Source of the DNA: Xylogone sp. PMI_703
Taxonomy: Eukaryota > Ascomycota > Leotiomycetes
NCBI GenBank assembly: GCA_021399445.1
Contig: JAJTUQ010000003.1
Span: 6,262,001-6,326,000 of the forward strand
Length of the DNA stretch: 64,000 nucleotides
Reading direction: 5' to 3'
This document shows positions 50,171-61,470 of this stretch, piece by piece. Positions within the stretch are counted from its first letter, which is position 1; each line of letters opens with the position of its first letter. The notes beneath the pieces were generated by a model. That model made no database searches. It was not told the DNA's origin and saw nothing but the letters and a program-made list of their open reading frames with translations. The position numbers and the translations under genes are program-made.

Positions 50171-51441
50171 ATGTTGTCACCCATTGATTTTTCCGTCAAA
50201 AACTTGGGCGTATGCCTTATTCTGTCATGCCTGTCTAGGGCCAATGCTGCATCAAAAGCTGCATATTTTCTCGACAATGACCCCAAAGGCGCTTCGGTGG
50301 TATCCCTAAATATTGCTGGAGATGGTAGTCTATCCAATCCAATCAGGACTTCTACTGGAGGCGTCGGTGCTTTGGCAGAATGGATTATTCCAAACCCTCC
50401 TGATAACACTGGGTTCGCGGGACCCGATAGTCTCTATTCTGCAGATTCCATTGTCGTCTCAGGAGAGTACCTCTTTGTCGTTAATCCTGGCAGTAATACG
50501 CTTTCATTCTTCTTAATCAATCCGCAAGACCCTCAACATCCTCGTTTGGTTGGCAAACCAGTCAATACTCTTGGTGATTTCCCAGTCTCTGTTGACTACT
50601 CTCCTAAACTTAACACAGGTAATGTTTACAAGCTCCTCCAAATTCAATTGAGGCCATTGACTTGCGGCTAATTATTCGTATAGCATGTGTTCTAAATGGA
50701 GGAGCCAGATCGGGGGTTTCGTGTTTCTCCGTCAACAAAGTCCTGGGGTTAATACCTTTAGACCTGAGTTTACGCTCAATAGCCCCGGCGCTTAACCAGA
50801 CAACTCCACCAGCCGGCCCTGTCTTAACAGCATCGGATATCAAATTCAACCCATCTTCCACTGCTCTCTTTGTTTCTACAAAAGGAAGCCCTCCTTCAGG
50901 TTCTACTCCTGCTATCCTTGGGTCAATCTACGTGTGGCCCGTGGTTGCAGGTCTCGTGTCTCGATCAGCTAAGATTTCTCAACCAGCAGGGGTTATTTTG
51001 GACTTTAGTTTGACCTTCTTGGGAACAGATAGTTCCATTCTGGTAGCTGACGCAGCGAGTGCGGCATACATTCTGTCTGTATCATCTGATTTAAAGGTTA
51101 CTGTTGCGCATAGTGTACCGTATACCGAGGATGAAGGTCTTGTATGCTGGGGAGTGTTCGTCCCATCAATCGATCAAGCATTTACAATGTCCGCCAGCAC
51201 TACTAACATTACAATTGTCAACCCACATTCTGGAGCTATAGAGGGAATAATTGCTTTACCGGCCGCAGATCAGGGAGCGTTTGACAGCGCATTTGACGGA
51301 ACGTTCCTCTACAGTCTCACAAATATTGCCAACATTGCTGTCACTGATCTGAGCTCAACTCCACCTAAGGTAGTCCAGAACTTGGATTTAAGTTCACTTG
51401 GCACCCGAAAAGGCTGGGAGGGGTTGGCTATTTATAACTGA
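50171..51441 (+). CDS. Secreted beta-propeller (lactonase-like) protein
   Basis: Two exons, 50171-50618 and 50684-51441, with a 65-nt intron; 401 residues. A signal peptide is visible (hydrophobic GVCLILSCL then ANAAS at about residues 13-28). The body is a run of short beta blades with strings such as YFLDNDPKGASVVSLNIAGD, IVVSGEYLFVVNPGSNTLSF and CVLNGGARSGVSCFSV. This is the layout of fungal 3-carboxymuconate cyclase/6-phosphogluconolactonase-like secreted proteins. No catalytic residues can be named and many such proteins are uncharacterised. Strong codon support, no break. Confidence 0.85.
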
Positions 51442-52344
51442 AGTCGGAGACCCAGCTTAGAAGGGAAGATGTTGACTTATATAAATATTCATTCTGGATG
51501 TATCGCTCTTGAGACTACCTTCATTAGATAAATTTCTCTTCTTGCACACAAGTGCTTTACTGTTAACGGATAGATTTTACGGTTATATAACTGATGTTTA
51601 TTGTGCCTTGCTCGTTCATTATGTTGTGAGCATCCCGAATGTCTCTGCTACCCCGCTAATGTCAGAAAAGTCTAATGAATTCATGTTAAAAAGAATTAAG
51701 GAGGATGATCGCCCTTTTTGGTCTATAAACTGCCATGCAGTATTGAGTTACACTTGTACTCGGATTTTATCAATACTTAATTATTATATTTACTCTTTTC
51801 TTTTCTGGAGGGTGCCGAGACCCCTGTTGAGTATTTATGGTCGATGTTGGAATTGGCACTACATGTTAGCTCTCAATTTGGATCTTAACCTTGATTAGGT
51901 GCCTTTAGCTGGTGCGACTTTCCTTGGTACTGTGATCGAAACATGGTAAAAGGTAATATTGTCCCTGGCTCCACCGTTTTACTGGTCTGTAGGCGTAAGG
52001 TTTAATGTCATTATTTGACATGATTCAGGAATGTGCAGAGAAGTTTCCAAAACACTTGCAATTACTCCTCATACTGTCGTATATGCTTTATTACTCGCAT
52101 CATTATGGTAAAATCGACACATTTAGATAATGCGCAATTATAATATATAATAATGAAGATCTGATATCAAAGGAACAACGAAGGGAAATATGTTTAGCTG
52201 ACTCTAGATCAACTATGATCTATTACACAGGCAGATGTAGGTGGTTCCAAAGGTTAACTCATTGCATTGCTAGTTTTAAAATACAATCTCTTTTCTAAGG
52301 CTTTTTCTGATCGCCATTTAACTACGCTTGTGTCCAATTCTCCT
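51442..52344. other. Intergenic between convergent genes
   Basis: 0.9 kb AT-rich. A 129-codon frame at 51509-51898 begins at a TTG and shows no domain; I treat it as non-coding. Confidence 0.4.
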
Positions 52345-53800
52345 CTATATTAACGTCCCTTTACTTTGTATACCATGCGCCGTGCTGCTCTCTTGATTCC
52401 ATTTTTTTAATAGTACTGAAATGTCTCCTTGGCCCTTATTCTTTTGCGTAATTAGATTTTTCAGCCATTTGTTTTCTGTTTCCAGCATGTTGATACGATC
52501 TTCAAGAGCGGCAACTTTACCGCTCATCTGTTTGGCAGATTCCTCGAGAGCTTGCTCGCGCTGCTTCTTCTTAATCCGGAAGCGAGCACTGGCAGCCGTA
52601 TTACGGCGGCGCTTGTCTTCTTCAGCTACAAGACGGGAGGCCTCCTCCATATGTAGAATGCCCGGTGCATCCGCCTTGTGCTTCTCTCCATGTTCGATGC
52701 TCTGCTGGGATGTGTTGGCCTTTGAGGGGGAGACCGTAGAAGTAGTGGCTGTGTATGGAGAGGAAGTCGGAGGCCAGGAGTCTGAGGAGCTGCCATGAAA
52801 TATGTCGTCGTAGGTGATTGTGCGCTGCTGGGTCCAACTATTGAACTCAGAAAGGTCAAACTCGCCTGAGACGGCCGTTGTATCGTCAGTACAGTCGCAT
52901 CTAACAATTTCAATGATTGTAAAGCAGACAGAAAACAACGGAACAATGGGGAGCAAGGCGAAAAAGCAAAGTGATGGCGAACAATCGCTAGGAAAGAGCT
53001 GGTGACGCTCTCATCTCTCGTCGGTGCAGCAGTTGTAGAACTAGAGTTTTGTGGAGTAACAATCCAACCGTATCGCCGGAAGACACTGACAACCATATAA
53101 ACCGAGTAAATAGAATTCGATACAATACCGAAAGCGGAGTGACGATGAGGCATCTCAAGCTAGATGACCAAATATGTCTCTGATTGTGAAGAGATCACCC
53201 TCATTGGTACCAATTCACACCACACTACCGCTCCTCAAGTGGTTGCCAAGCGAGAAGCCGCTCGGTGCCAAAAAAGCATCTCATGCAGCTGTTTCTCACA
53301 GGATATGCAAGCCTAGACCCCTCAAGGACATGAGCTGTATGATGTAGGGTGCCTGGGCTACTTCAGGGTCGACAACACAGACACTCTTGTAGAATGAAGA
53401 CCAGGAGTTGAAGGGAATAGTTAATCCAAGGTGTATGGCAAGCCATAGCAGCACGATCGATAACTGGTGTGTGACACAAGACAAGAGACAACAGATATGC
53501 AGTATAGCAAAGAAGTAAAAGCAGGTGTCACTCACCCTGTAGAAAGTCGAAGGGCTTTGTGTCAATTGCTTTCGGGCTTGCTTCCGTAGCGTGTCTGTTG
53601 GGTGTGGTTGATAGCACTTGGAGATCCGTATCGTGACCAAAGCCAAAGTCGAAAAACTCAATGTTTGTGAACAAGGCCAGATCCTCCTCGAGACCGAAGT
53701 TATTATCATCGTTGGCGAGTTCTTGGGTCGAAAGGACATTATCCAAATTTGCCATAAGGTCTAAGGCATTAGGACTCGTGCGACCATTGTATCCTAACAT
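52345..53800 (-). CDS. bZIP transcription factor, CYS3/MetR-type sulfur regulator
   Basis: Homologue of Neurospora CYS-3 and Aspergillus MetR, the activator of sulfur acquisition genes under sulfur limitation. Two exons: 53536-53800 and 52345-52865, joined by an unusually long 670-nt intron (GTGAGT...CTCAG), giving 261 residues. Exon 1 carries GYNGRTSPNALDLMANLDNV and EEDLALFTNIEFFDF, typical of MetR N-termini. The join FLQG|EFDLSEFNS matches the family. The basic region is EEDKRRRNTAASARFRIKKK (about residues 155-174), followed by REQALEESAKQM and a leucine-zipper heptad run to LETENKWLKNLI. The basic region is essentially diagnostic. Start ATG at 53800. In other moulds this gene is controlled by the SCF/MetB system; nothing here contradicts that. 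Confidence 0.9.
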
Positions 53801-54790
53801 TCTTTTTCCAATTTTAGTGCTGGTAGGTGCCTGAAGCCGCTATAAAGATTTATGTGTTCCATACCATACGCCGATTATACCATTAGCTAACGGCACGATT
53901 GGGGTGTGGTATGGAATCAGCGTCGTAGTCGACAGAACTCTAGATTTCTTCATCAGATGCATGTCTGTGATTCCTAATCTCGCTTCCTTCTTGAAGAGTG
54001 CTACCAATTACAACACATTGGCGTCTACTAGTCCAGGCCCTGGCTTCTACGCCAATTGACCACAACCGGAACGTACGCCACTATACTTGTTTAGGGAGCG
54101 ATATCTGAAAACATATTGGCTTACGGGTTACACTTTGCTCTGTGATTATTCGACCTCGGGCGGGGTATTTGTCACGTCTAACCTTCACCATTAGTATGAA
54201 GGCACAAAGGTACCTGATATGGCCGATTTCCATCAGCAAGCCAGATTTTTTGGGGTTAGCCTTGTAGGTGTCATTCCAATCGTCTAAGCAAAGAAGTCTA
54301 TTGAGCAATGTGCAATCTTGAAGATATTGTATAGGGTCTGAAGAGTATTCAGCGCTGGAAGATCATCTACATTTGATTAGAACTGAAACTGTCACCTGGA
54401 TTTTTGAAATCTCAGCTATATAGAGTAATCACTATAGTTACCAACAAGGTGAGATCCTGGAATATCTCTAATGTGAATCTGTGACTAGATTCATGTCTTC
54501 TCGATACGCTTCTACCGGATTCGAGGGGCGTGCTTGGAACACTTTGATCAGAAATTGATCGAAGCATCGTAGTACCGTTTAATCAGCGCTGCCAAATCAT
54601 TTTTCTTCCCATAGCAGCACCTTTGTGTAATTGCATGAAAACTCTAATAATTCTAGCAAAATGACCAGTACGCAGATAGCTGTCTATTCTACCCTCTACA
54701 TGTAGCTTCAAGCATTTAGTTGAATGACTCAGCCATATCCTCTTATTTGTCCATTACTAAAAATTAGAGTCTATCTTATTTAAACACAAA
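53801..54790. other. Intergenic, promoter of the sulfur regulator
   Basis: About 1 kb, upstream of the CYS3/MetR-like gene and 3' flank of the second bZIP gene. No other gene seen. Confidence 0.5.
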
Positions 54791-56344
54791 TCACATCGCC
54801 GACCATGACTTATGGAGCGATTGAAATGACGAGGCGAGATTTTCAAGTCCAAGTCGATTATACAGATCCGCAAGAGATACCGAGAAAAAGGAGCGATGTA
54901 CGTCGCTTTGACTTTTTGTTGCTGCCACAAAGTATATCCAAACAAGTACATGCTCGCCTGGCGTATTGCTCGGTATCTTACTGACTGTAGATTTTAAAGC
55001 TTCAAGAGCACGATCCGCGGCCTGTACCCTTTTGCTGGAAGTGTGTTGCATATATAGATCGCAAGCCTGGGTGACTGCGCTATCGAGGTTTTCAAAGGCT
55101 GTCACTAGTTTAGATCGGTTTAAGGAAGCTCGAGACGAACCACTCTCGGGATTTCCACGCATGAAGTCGAAATCCGTAAAAGTGGTATTAAATCGGTATA
55201 GTGGAAGGACTAAAAGCCTTAGCCTAAAACCAGTTACTAACCTCTCTCTAGGTATTTCAATTCCATAGATAGTTCATACATTTGTACTTGCTGCAACAGA
55301 AATTTGTTAAGAGGTTCATTCGGTCGATTGAAATAATAGCGGTTCACAGTAATCCAAGTATCCGCCAACTGCATCAAGGTAGAAAACTCTTTATTTCCAT
55401 TTATCATATCATTGATCAGTAATAAAAGTATAGTGGCAAGAGAAGAGGCCGACGAGGTTGCATTGTTGCTCGAGGAAATCGATGCGTATTTGAGGCCTTC
55501 TATTGCCTTTGACTGGAACTGGAGAGCTTGAACAGCAATTGTGGGCTGGCTCAGTCGTATATAGCTTGCTGACACTGCTAGTAGAGCATACCGAACCATG
55601 ACATTGTCATAAGCCAGCGGAAGGAGGATATCAGCGTACCCCTTTGAACCGTTATCCATTAAGTCGAGAGTTGGGATAATATATAAGAGAACTGTGACCA
55701 ATCAGTAAAACATTATAGAATCAGTGTACTTATTCCTACAGTTGTCTAAGAGCGCTGCGGTTGAAGGAGTGTTGGGCCCTTCGACTCTATGAATTTTGGA
55801 GATTGAGGGAGAATTGGGGGAAGGAGGGATACCGCTTGGAAGTCCCTGATTTCTCGCGAAAATACCAGGAGCTACCTGTCCTGCAGAGAGATCCACTGAA
55901 GGTCGAGAAGCATTCTGGGTGACTAAAGCATGGAAGCATCGCTCCCAATTGGCCGCAGTTGTCCGTGCCTTTATTTCCAACTGCCGCAAGCGGAGTACTT
56001 CATTTTCCAAGGCTTCAATATAATCTCGTGTGCGTTGTCGATGAACTCTATTACGATGACTTTAAGCAAAAGATCCTTAGTTCCAAATTGGTAAGTGGGA
56101 GAAGCTACCGTTGTGCTTGAAGGACTTGTGCCCTTCTTCTCTGTTGCAGATCAGCTGCTCCTTCCTCTAGATTTGTGCTTCTTCCCCCATCGTTGTCTAC
56201 CACCGAAGAGTCAACCCGAGGGCGGTTGGTGTTTAAGATGTGCCCGCCGGTTTGTAAAGGCAGAAACTCTATATTCCCAAGGAATCTCCTCTGCCGATCC
56301 CGGAGGTTATCGCGCGTGGCGGACTCTTCAATTTCTCCTCGCAT
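54791..56344 (-). CDS. bZIP transcription factor with fungal-specific regulatory region
   Basis: Four exons: 56109-56344, 55740-56059, 55242-55691, 54791-55209; 474 residues if the third intron is 32 nt. The basic region is built by splicing exon 1 to exon 2: RRRAQVLQAQRHRNRVHRQR, then TRDYIEALENEVLRLRQLE as a short zipper. This is the AP-1/bZIP type with a shortened basic region seen in many Pezizomycotina. The following helical region (YADILLPLAYDNVMVRYALL, LLLLINDMINGNKEFSTLM) resembles the fungal transcription factor (Fungal_trans_2-type) middle domain. The join between exons 3 and 4 needs either a 32-nt intron or a sequence change. N-terminus from ATG 56344 is moderately sure. Confidence 0.72.
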
Positions 56345-56929
56345 CCCTAGCTGCGAATCTTATTTAGCAACTGCCCTCAGATAGTGGTTGACTTGAAATC
56401 CAACCACGTGCGGACCACGTGAATTAACGGATCAATCCCAGAAATTGACAACATGAGCTTGTGGAGCCAGGCTGGAGCAGCGCAGATTGGGGAGATTTCA
56501 GTCTTGCAGACAGCTTCAGAGCGTGCGAATCCACTCGTCGTCTAACTAGAAGTAGCTAGCAAACTACCTTTCCCCGGAATATCTGTTGTTGATGAGACTC
56601 CCCTATGTCTCGATCTTGGATGCGCTGCAGCTCTCTTGCTGGCGTGGAAACTACACCTTACGGTGAAGGATGATATAACTTGTAACTATACTGTTAATAA
56701 GCCATACTGCGGCTCGCTTGCCAGGTGCTGCACCAATCGGAGCCCCTTAATTACAATAATTTCGTTTGGACTTGCTATTTCATTGGCTTGTCAGATTAGT
56801 CTCCCTCAGTATCCACTTAGATGCGACTTTGCTTTCCCGATAGCTTTTAGTACCCAGTGATACTAGCTCTGGTCACCTTTCCGAACAGAAATAGATTTCT
56901 CTATGTCAGTATTGGCATGTGAGAATCTC
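56345..56929. other. Intergenic, upstream of the bZIP gene
   Basis: No gene seen. A CACGTG motif lies near 56405 and another near 56416. Separates the bZIP gene from the GNA1 relic. Confidence 0.45.
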
Positions 56930-57149
56930 CTGTTATAAAATGGATCTTAAACTGTAGTGTGAAAAATGGGGTGTACTACGTCAAATGTGAATATCGCAAA
57001 AGCGATACGGAGATGTCACGTTATTTCGAGGAGGAGAAAAAGCGTTTGTGAGAGAGATTGATAGGCATGAGTTATCGGATTTACTGTGTATTAGATTAAT
57101 ATATTGAAATAAAAGACTTAAAATGATAATCGACCTTATAAATACGTAG
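56930..57149 (+). pseudogene. Truncated, decayed copy of the GNA1 3' end
   Basis: About 220 bp that align along their whole length with 31940-32155, the last 130 bp of the GNA1 coding region plus its 3' flank. Shared blocks include CTGTTATAAA, TACGGAGATG, TTTCGAGGAGGAGAA and GTGTATTAGAT. The copy has many substitutions, including C-to-T and G-to-A changes, a changed reading frame end, and no promoter or N-terminal exon. It is a relic, not a gene. Orientation is the same as GNA1. Confidence 0.85.
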
Positions 57150-57323
57150 AAAAGTAATATTGATGATTTCGGTGTAGAATATGTCCTAAAATGTATATAT
57201 ATGAGGCATTACTATGCTAGTCAACATAGAACAGAGATTCGCTTTTATTTACAGCTATATAGAGAGCTATCCTGTAATATGTATATACAATTTCACTACA
57301 CAACCAGCCCCTTTCCTCTTCTT

Positions 57324-59293
57324 CTACGTACTAAACTGCGCCCCGAAATCGATATAGTAATAACCAGCAGGTGCACTAGCTGGAGCCGTGAAGCTCGTGA
57401 TAGCAGCATTATTAACAATTTGCTCTCCAGCCGGATTTGTGATCCGAATCGCTAGTGGAGGATTAAACGGACCCGTTCCTTGAGGAATCGTCCAGCTTCC
57501 ATATCTCTCCTGGGGTCTACTGCTAGTGTAGTTCGGATCATGAATCAATGCTGTCCATGTAGTTTGTCCGGAACCCTTGACCTCCAATGTGGTTACGGAG
57601 CCTAACCCGGCGGTGTTTACAACAGCGAGGGTGAAGTAGTATGGTCCACCACCATCGTGGAGCCAGAGGTAAACGTTTCCGGGGACGGGGCAGGGGACAC
57701 GTTTGTAACGAGTCGGTATCACACCGTTCGTGAGGGAACCACCGCCTTGAAGACGACCCATTGCTATATCGGAGAGATCAAGATGGATGCTATCTGCAGG
57801 AAGAGGGCATCCGTATTTAAAGTCGATCTCGGCGCAGTGGTCTGCTCCTGGACCACCTGGATAGTATTTTAGTAAGTTTCTTTTGGATCCTCTAGGTATG
57901 TGGAAGATTGAAATTACTTACAACACCACTTCGAATTCGCATCGCACGGACAGCTATCTACAACCTCGAGGATAATAGGAGAAGTGTACCCCGCCTCTCC
58001 TTGGGCGTAATCAGTCCCATCTGGTTTTGTCTGCACTAGTTCAAAGCATTCTCCACAAGATAGGTAGTTATCTAGGTCGCCGCTGAGAGAATTCCAGAAC
58101 TATGATGTCCGTTAGTTTTGCTCTTCTTCGAAGTATAATAGTGAAGTAGAGAAGAGAAGTCTCACCTGGGTATAATAATCTCCATTTGGAGCAGCAAAAT
58201 TTCCACGCAGAGTCAAATCTGTGGTCGTAGGATCTTGACACAGAGTTGGGTACGCTGTACAGAATGCACTGCACGTAGCACCAATTTGAGGATCAATCCA
58301 GCTAGAGTCGGCACTTCCTTTCGTGCATAAGCCATACAGACCAAATCCACAAGCACCACCGCTTGTAAGACCAAAATGCGTAGATCGCTAATTATTGTTA
58401 GCAAGTGACTTGAAGCGCTCTCCAGACGTATCGGTGTTCGATACAAGGTACTTGAAGGCCACTTACGCTGTAATGCCAATCCTCATTGTCACCAACAGAG
58501 GTAGTCTCATTGTACATGGTGCCAGACTTGCAGTCTGCAGATGGGGGTGAAATACAACTACCGCATTGTGATGCAGGGTAATCACAGTCTTCTGAGGTTA
58601 AGACATTTTCGCAATAGGCCGGACAGCAGACGTTATCGACGAGACTCCAAGCACCACAGGAGTTGGCAGCAGCAGACGGATACGGGGATTGATTGTGACT
58701 ATGTGAGCTATGTAAGTCATTGATATAGGACATCGTGATAAATGCCAATCGGCTATATAGTAGAGCTATCGCCAGAGAACATCGGTGCCGGCATAAGAGT
58801 TACATACCTGGTAGTAGGGATTGCGACGGAAGTCGTGTAGATGGAGCCTGGAGGTGGTGGACCAGCACTCGTAGTGGTTCTAGTGCTACTTGTCGTAGAC
58901 GAGCCTCTCCCGGAGGTTGTTGTAGAACTTGACCGTGCCGTAGTTGTAGTCCTACTGCTCGTCGCGACAGTCTAATCGCACGGTTTGTTAGTTTATAGCG
59001 AAGCAGGCACGGAATTATTGTTAACAGATGGTTCATACTTACAGAACTAGGTTGCTGGCATTGGTAGTAAAAGTCGTTAATCACAACGCATTGAAGGGGT
59101 GCCTGACAACAGGTTGCACCAGTGAAGTTGATTCCTCCACACTGCGCCCTAAAAATTGAAAATATTTATCAGCATATTAACATACCTTGGACTAACAAAG
59201 TTTTTACCATTCAGCAGCACAGGCTTGTGCGTGCACAGTTGATACTAGACCAGCAATGCCAGCCAAAGCCAAGGCAATTGACTTAGACAACAT
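57324..59293 (-). CDS. Swollenin (expansin-like, CBM1-containing)
   Basis: Secreted protein that loosens cellulose without net hydrolysis, helping cellulases. Seven exons: 59208-59293, 59043-59148, 58808-58971, 58467-58698, 58166-58387, 57922-58099, 57324-57856; 506 residues, against 493 in Trichoderma reesei SWO1. Order: signal peptide (MLSKSIALALAGIAGLVSTVHA), fungal cellulose-binding module AQCGGINFTGATCC to DFYYQCQ (residues about 29-60), a Ser/Thr-rich linker (ATSSRTTTTARSSSTTTSG, PPPPG), then the expansin-like region. That region has a Cys-rich double-psi barrel (SCGECFELVQTKPDG, DSCPCDANSKWC, CAEIDFKYGCPLP) and the C-terminal CBM63-like domain ending YYYIDFGAQFST. All domains are complete. 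The GGCTAA motif about 540 bp upstream (59834) fits XlnR/Xyr1 control. Confidence 0.94.
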
Positions 59294-61470
59294 GGTATTT
59301 GCTATCAAGGATGACTTTTGCTTCAAGCAAGATACAACTATCTTACATAGGGAATACAAACATCACTTTATATTCTCCTGTTGAGATCCATTTTTCCGGA
59401 ACTTATCCTCAAACCAAGTATAGTACGAGGGCTAGAATATCTTTTAATGAGGGGTTACGTACCACTGTCAGTCTAGCAGAATCAAATCAGTCAAGCTTCC
59501 AACTTTAAATTTGTTATCTTGTTCCAGTGGCAGTGGACTATGCCCGGCAGCGAAGCCGAAAAATAGATTAATATATGGTTCAGAATGATAGTTCGGAAAG
59601 GACCTTCCGGGAAACGTGTGGGGAGGACAAAAAGGGGTCGTGAGCGGCCCGTCACCGCCGAGAAACGAGCTGGCGGGGTGCATGAGAAACTTCAAGCTAT
59701 GATGCTTTGGGGAAGAAGTCGGATAGTATATCTTAGATGGGATGAGTATCTGGTGATAGGCTTTCTAGCTTTAAGAGAAAATTCTGACGGAGCTCTTTGT
59801 ACAGGGGACCAGGATTACCAAATACATCCCAAAGGCTAAGCTTTGCAGCTTATGGTATGATTTGTGAGACTTCAGCCCTCTTAACCGACCTGGATAATAT
59901 AAAGATGCAGCAGCCTATCGAAACTTGCGCATCATTAATTTGGCATTGAATTTATCCTTTTCTTCCCCGCGTAATCCCAGAAAGACCATCGGATGGAGCT
60001 GTAACGTTTCTCGGCTCATTTACAGAATATAGATCCTGTTGTCCCCCAGTACTTCTATAGCATCTTCCTACATGAAGCTTCAGTTCTAAATAACTAGCTA
60101 TTCATCGTTTAATACGGCTTCAAGCGGCGGATTGAGCTTGACTCAAATGCTCAAGGCTGCAGTTCATGTACATCTTTTCCTTTTTCTACCCGAACACATC
60201 TGAATGTAGGTAGCGTTACACCCAATATGTACCAGACTGTATCAACGGCCAACTCAACTCTAGGTTTATTTCCTTATATCGCCACCCAATCCCCGAGTCG
60301 GAGGATGAGAAGCTGAATGAAGCGAATTTAGCGATAGTTGGACGAGGATATAAGTATTATTCCGAAAAGATCTTGATTTAAACTTGAAATATTCAAGAAA
60401 ATAAAAGAATAGATCTTAAGCTTGGAGATACCTGATCTATTTTCTTGGCCAACTCAGGTTTTATGACCATGACCATCCTCGTCTTACACCCGCTGGACAC
60501 TTTAATCAGTTACACCGAGCATTTTTTTTAGAATACGTTTGCTCTTTGTGTTCATAACACGAGCCTCCCACTGTAGTCTCTAATTTTTCTAAATTTTCAG
60601 CTCCAGAGTTCTCAGCTTTGCCATTATAAATCAGCGGACAAGATTAGTTAACAACATAGCTTATTACCAGTGAGATTAACTGCATCGTAATAAGCTCATA
60701 GTTATAGTAAGAGTTATTCATTATACTTAGTGGTATATACTCTGCAACGCATTTCCATTTTTGTAGCAGGGCCAACCATAGTGAATACCAAGATGCCAAC
60801 GCTCCCGCTCATGTCCCGCCAGCTCTGCAATTCAATGATGTATCGTTATAGTCAAATATCAGTATATTATTAAGCAGTTATTATTCAACCGACTATATAT
60901 TGAGTCCAATTATCATTTCCGACGCCGTTTATACAGAATTTGTAGTTAGCCGCATGTCCAAGAACCAAACAGTTCCCTGCGAGGCCGTACTTTCTACTAG
61001 TCCTACATAGGAGAGCACAAAAGTCTACTAAGTGGGTCAGTTATTACTCAACGGGAGCTAAAACGTGAAACTGATTTCTTTTCCTTTGGATGCATGCATC
61101 TGGTTCTTGACCTTCGCGCTTGTTCATTGTTAACAGTATTGTCTATACGCACATATTCAAACTGAGGTTTTGATATCTTTATTGTGATGTATAAGACTTA
61201 ACTTCCGCGATCTATTAAATTGATTGACTTTTCACTTACAACGACGTCGGAAGATCTTCTAATCTTAACTCTGCAAGGATACTCAACGTAAGCTCGTAAG
61301 TTCAAAACTACTCGAGTTTTCAACTCTAGTAATGAGGGCAAGACATGATTGTTCCGATAGACTATTAGCACTCAAGCATCCTAAAAGACACTGAGCAGTA
61401 TTACCTAAGGCGTAAGTTGTATAAATCTAAGAAGAGAAGATATTCCATTGCTTTTATGTTGCTGTTGTAT
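59294..61470. promoter_or_regulatory. Long intergenic region upstream of swollenin
   Basis: 2.2 kb. GGCTAA at 59834-59839 and its reverse TTAGCC at 60946-60951 match the XlnR/Xyr1 core GGCTWW. No gene was recognised; several frames at 59300-59840 overlap and lack domains. The function of most of the region is open. Confidence 0.4.

Noticed and set aside
32222..51441. A full secondary-metabolite cluster
   Set aside because: No PKS, NRPS, terpene or DMAT synthase is present, so only a candidate tailoring-enzyme island is claimed.
51509..51898. Plus-strand frame of 129 codons after the beta-propeller gene
   Set aside because: Starts at TTG, lies in a convergent 3' flank, and has no domain.
52626..53153. 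Minus-strand frame of 175 codons inside the long intron of the sulfur regulator
   Set aside because: Overlaps the bZIP exon in a different frame; no conserved segment. An alternative promoter is noted as a finding but not as a gene.
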